Source of the DNA: Trichobilharzia szidati
Taxonomy: Eukaryota; Platyhelminthes; Trematoda; Strigeidida; Schistosomatidae
Direction of reading: 5' to 3'
NCBI GenBank assembly: GCA_944472155.2
Contig: OX235271.1
Coordinates: 68,244,416 to 68,308,415, forward strand
Length of the DNA stretch: 64,000 nucleotides
A program made the position numbers and the translations under genes. Numbering within the stretch: the stretch's first letter is position 1; each line of letters opens with the position of its first letter. Under the pieces are notes generated by a model. The model ran no database searches. It saw only the letters and a list, made by a program, of their open reading frames with translations, and was not told where the DNA came from. This document shows, in pieces, positions 60,001 to 64,000 of this stretch.

Positions 60001-61960
60001 TCTATCGTTTCGTCTTCTTTTCTCTTCATGCATGAGTCAAAAAGTGCAGTTAATTATTGACTTGGTGCTGCATTGTGAACTTGTTGTTTGAATGAGCATT
60101 GGTAACCTTCTCTAGCAGTATTTCTGCATGATGAGTATCACCACATACAACAACAATAAAAGAGTACTGCCATGATTTCAGATTTCATGATTTATTTTCA
60201 TAAATTTCCGCTTTGCATTTCATTCTAGTATTGAAATGCTTGGATATCACTTAGGTAACTTTTGAAATCAATTCAATATATTAAGTTATGGAATTTTTAA
60301 TAGCTGACTGGTAATCACATGGTAGTTTAAATTTAGCTCATTATTTTTTAAAGAGTAGGTTTAAAGGTCTCGTTCGAGGTGTTTTCATGTTAGCATTTTA
60401 TCCAGTATGATCTTGTTTGTTTTGTTGGTGCAAACTATGTCCTAAAAGAAACGGAGGGAATAATAAGATGGATTAAAAGTATATCACATAGAAGTTAATA
60501 ATTTTGAACAGGAATCTTATGGAAAATAAATTTACTGGGATTTTATTTATTTTTAAATTTAAATGTTATATCAACAGGGATTGAAGGCACAGCAGCCTAA
60601 CTAACGGATAACATATTTACAAAACTTCACGCTATAGAAGCAGCTCTAAGTGTAACCGTAGAAAACAAGAGACTTTGTAGAGGAAGGTTTATATGGAATA
60701 TGGTATCGCCATATAGCGAAATTATGTACGCCTAATCTCCAAATCATCATTTGCACAGATCTTACGTATTGGGCTATTTCTGTCCTTGATAATGTGTTTC
60801 TTCGTCTTTCTTTTCACGTCTTCCATGTTTGGTGTAACGCTGAATCATCTCCTCTTTTTGACTTCAAATATATCTACCTGCTATCTAACATTATTATGCC
60901 GACGGACGTCGTTTTATATACTACTGATAAGTCCTATTAGTAACACATGCCACATAAGCACTTAATGAATGCTAATACAAGTAAAGTTTACGTTTATAGA
61001 CCATTTTAGTTGACCCCATTTTAAGAGGTAGTCTTCAAAAAGGGCTGCTTTGATATTGTCTCGGTTTCTAATTTGTGTTCACTTATTTGGTAATGTCTAA
61101 CAATGAAATACAGGACATCTCTTGCCTTCGCTTTGTAATTTGTCAGCTAAGTGTACTTGCATTCAAGTGAGTAGTTGGTGGTGTTTTTTGTAAAATCCGA
61201 ACCAGATGACAGGTTGTCACCTACTAAGTTACAGAGACACGAGATCCACAATTGTTTAATATACACCATTCTATTTACCTTTATTAATTGTCAGTAATCT
61301 TTTGTAACTGAAGTGACCTATCTTCAACGCAGTAAAATGCAGTTACATCCACTGCCGAAACTCAATTGGACCGTCACCTAACAAGTGACACCCATTTAGA
61401 AGTGATACTCAGTGTGTGTTGAAAGAAAATGACCAGTTATGGTTAAAGTCAACAGAGACGCCAACATCTACAATATGGAGATGAATTTCCACAAATTCCG
61501 TATGTAAGTTCGGGTGATAACTTTTGACAAGTCCAAAATCCAGTCGAGGGCCATTCTAGTGACTGTCATCTCTTGGTACGAGAAGAACAATCCATCTAGA
61601 CATGAAAATAATCAAATATAGTTCAGAAAAAAGAGATTATTTCCGACAATTTTATTCACTTGACTGTAAAATCTCATTTATACATTATTTTTTTATATGT
61701 CTGTATATTCAGTTTGCAGAACTAAGCAAATGCAGAAAAATGAATTAGTTCGGAGTATTGTTCATAATAAAATATTTCGCAATAGTGGGGATTAAATAAA
61801 ATTTAACTAAGAGTGTGAAGATTAATGAGATTCGACTACAGCATAGTTAAAAAAAAATCCTTATGAAAGTTGGACGTTAATGGGAGAAGCACAGAGACAT
61901 TCTAAAGAAGAGAATATCAGACCCTCTAAAAAAGACATTCTGAGTGTTTACATTAAGATT
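60001..61960. other. Unassigned AT-rich sequence, 2 kb
   Basis: No gene, SINE or LINE recognised; no ORF of 60 codons or more with a domain. Confidence 0.35.
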
Positions 61961-62240
61961 AGTACTCTCCTTTTGTAAGACTATTGCAACTATTTTACCA
62001 CTTCTACGTATCTATCAGTTCATTTGCACCTGTGGAGTGAAATATGTAGTCTGCCTAATGCTTGTTTTGTCCTAAAAGGTCAATGAAAATTATTCGACAT
62101 GATTATAAAAATGTCACAATGGATTAACACGGAGTGTTATAGTTGAACTTATATTCAACACTGGTCAAAGCCGAAGTTTTAATGAATTCATCACATTTTA
62201 GTAGAACTCTTTAGCTGAATACTCTACAAACAGATTTACA
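61960..62240 (+). pseudogene. PLE endonuclease remnant
   Basis: The plus strand at 62009-62062 encodes YQFICTCGVKYVVCLMLV, aligning with YQFTCSCGAEYIGRTMRQ of the PLE at 31.4 kb; the YIG Gly is Val. The continuation (RSVIVELIFNTGQSRSFNEF) fits the following HxxxxGH-type region. Stops interrupt it. Confidence 0.55.
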
Positions 62241-62249
62241 TACACATAT

Positions 62250-62700
62250 GTTTTTACGAGTTCATCACGGATTGATATCAGTTAGAGAACCATTGAAAAC
62301 CAGGGAGTACTGGACAGCTGCTGTTTCATCTTAGTTTGGGAATCATCATCAGTACGCACCCACCGACAGGGTTCAAACCCAGGACCTTCCGGTTACAAGG
62401 CAAGCTCGTTTACCATTCAGTATCTCATGAATTCGCGCTAAATCACGAATTGGTTGAAGTTAGAATTCATGAACCATTGAATCGGGTCCCAGTGGCTGAA
62501 TGGTAAACGAGCTTACCTTGTAACCGGAAGGTCCTGGGTTTGAACCCTGTCGGTGGGTGCGTACTGATGATGATTCCCAAACTAAGATGAAACAGTAGCT
62601 ATCCAGTACTCCCTGGTTTTCAATGGTTCTCTAACTGATATCAATCCGTGATGAACTCGTAAAAACACAACTAACCCTTACAAACCAAACTATAGAAAGA
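62250..62700. mobile_element. SINE-B inverted dimer with 171-bp arms
   Basis: Arms 62250-62420 and 62496-62666 are each 171 bp and almost perfectly complementary, around a 75-bp centre. The right arm has GGCTGAATGGTAAACGAGC, GTCCTGGGTTTGAACCC, GTACTG-ATGATGA, GATGAAACAG and CCAGTACTCC. A short tail (CACAACTAACCCTTACAAAC and CTATAGAAA) follows on the right only. The arm identity suggests recent formation. Confidence 0.85.
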
Positions 62701-62709
62701 ATATATATA

Positions 62710-63050
62710 TGTATTAGAAATACATATAGAGGTATATGACCGATAAGTCAATAAACTACATTCAGTCAGTCATGCAAAACAACAGGTGCTAATGTTTTCA
62801 GGTCAAGTTCATACAGATACGTGGAACGGGTTATAAAAGATCAAAACGAAGATGATAATAATACATCACGGTTCAGTTATATCACTTGAATAAACACTTA
62901 GTAGAGGCAGAAATCGGAGATGTCAAGAATTGTAAACGTAATAATCATGAAACTATTTAGGATGATCTTAATGATGCAAGATAGTTTCATATGAGTCAAG
63001 AATAATAGAAATAAGAGATGGAATAAAATAATAATAGTTGGTAAGTAAAA
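62710..63050. other. Unassigned sequence
   Basis: AT-rich; nothing recognised. Confidence 0.3.
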
Positions 63051-63350
63051 GATATTACCCTGGTAAATTCGAAGTGAATACCACTACCTTGTATACACAA
63101 AAAACGGGTTTATAAACCCTAACTGCACAAGCCTGAACAAGTACAAGCATCTTTCTGTTAGTCTGTCTGCCAACAGCAGTGAATGACTCGATAGTGTCAA
63201 TATCATGTCTGTAGTGTCTAATATGCTTTGTTACTGAACGTTACTGAATCCAGTTTCTGTCAACCACTTGGACAAATGCTTTTTCACAGGAGTAGACAAT
63301 CGCTCTTCTGTATGACCTATGGCGTGCTTATTTCGCTTATCAGTCATATA
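63050..63350 (-). pseudogene. PLE C-terminal remnant
   Basis: The minus strand encodes KHAIGHTEERLSTPVKKHLS followed by KWLTETGFSNV, and after a frameshift DIDTIESFTAVGRQTN, then ACAVRVYKPVFCVYKVVVFT and SNLPG. These parallel REHYPAWL ... EKSFKVIYKIQSN ... ALAIQKLKPTLCIQKKYVQP of the PLE at 31.1 kb. Confidence 0.6.
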
Positions 63351-63859
63351 TATCTCATAATGTATTTCTAATATTATATATTTAAATATATATGTATATA
63401 TATATAGCTTTATGTGGAGTATTGAACTGAAGAGCTCTGTTGAAATTTGATGAATTTCTAAGTCCTACTTTATTGTCATTTGTTACTTGTTTTCAATTTG
63501 TATCGAGAAATAAGTGTTTCCAATCATTCAGAGTCATTAACAAAGCCAAAAGGAGCTTCCGTAGAACGCATTCTGTGCACTTCTGAAGTCTTCGTCATTC
63601 ATAGGGAAACTACGAATTTTTGTCTAGAAAAGACACTTGTCTACTCACTGATTTTATCCTAGGTATAATTTCAAACTCAACTTTTATCAATATTTTGCTA
63701 TTATTACTATTTTTGTCTTGTATCCAAGGTATTATAACTACTAGCTACCAACTAACTAACATTTTGTTCTTGACTTTCACCTCATACATATTTTATATTC
63801 TGATAATAACTTGTCTTTATTACTTTACATTAATACCTAATTTTTAAAACAACTTTCTT

Positions 63860-64000
63860 GTATTAGAGGGAAAAGAACAAGAAGTTCAGCAGAGATATCT
63901 TTTCGGCGAATACATTCTCAAAAGCTGTACAATCACATTTATATACATTAGTTCACATGGATACAATTATTATTTATTTAATTCCACATTGTAACGAAGG
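63860..64000 (+). repeat. PLE terminal repeat, running off the window
   Basis: GAAGTTCAGCAGAGATATCT ... AGCTGTACAATCACATTTAT ... TTCACATGGATACAATTATT matches the terminal unit at 37.70 kb (same strand) and, inverted, 39.18-39.31 kb. It continues past the window end. Confidence 0.7.

Noticed and set aside
1..64000. CRISPR arrays, operons, bacterial promoters or terminators
   Set aside because: Introns, SINEs and LINEs show a eukaryotic genome; direct repeats seen are TSDs or dispersed elements, not arrays.

Overview
The window reads as nuclear DNA of a blood fluke (Schistosoma-like trematode). It is AT-rich, it holds one gene cut into short exons by large introns, and it is crowded with schistosome-type repeats: Sm-alpha elements with hammerhead-ribozyme sequence, RTE-like and CR1/SR1-like LINEs, Penelope-like elements (PLEs) with a GIY-YIG endonuclease, a Ty3/gypsy gag, and several tRNA-related SINE families. 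The species is an inference; no ribosomal or mitochondrial marker is present.

The only host gene I can support lies on the plus strand at 4290-34635. Seven exons join in phase (72+74+349+218+143+183+398 nt) into a 478-residue protein of the MAP2K (MEK/STE7) family. Its catalytic Asp is Asn (HRN), its DFG is DFV, its alpha-C Glu is Asp, and both positions equivalent to the RAF-phosphorylated serines of MEK1 are gone. It is predicted to be a MEK-like pseudokinase, which is the main protein-level discovery here. A poly(A) signal follows at 34751.

Layout. 1-437: gag fragment (minus) leaving the window. 1.4-3.3 kb: decayed LINE fragments. 4.3-34.6 kb: the pseudokinase gene. Introns 4-6 (10.1, 7.2 and 6.0 kb) hold a nearly open EN-RT LINE (12.3-16.0 kb, two stop codons), several 5'-truncated RTE copies with target-site duplications (TSDs), SR1-like LINE pieces, a PLE with a 406-codon RT-endonuclease ORF, and nested SINEs. 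34.8-64 kb: no supported host gene. This part is SR1-like LINE, PLE bodies with terminal repeats, at least eight GIY-YIG or PLE remnants in all, RTE fragments, SINE-A and SINE-B copies, and AT-rich sequence I cannot assign.

The most unusual repeat biology is in what I call SINE-B, a tRNA-related family. Its body carries a degenerate hammerhead-ribozyme-like core, and at five loci it occurs as an inverted (head-to-head) pair. Two of these inverted units are flanked by exact 12-bp TSDs, so each inserted as one palindromic unit. SINE-A and a 531-bp composite SINE use 12-13 bp TSDs too. A separate 304-bp palindromic element with an exact 13-bp TSD sits inside a SINE-B copy. tRNA-like heads are shared among several unrelated bodies. 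All alignments were made by eye.
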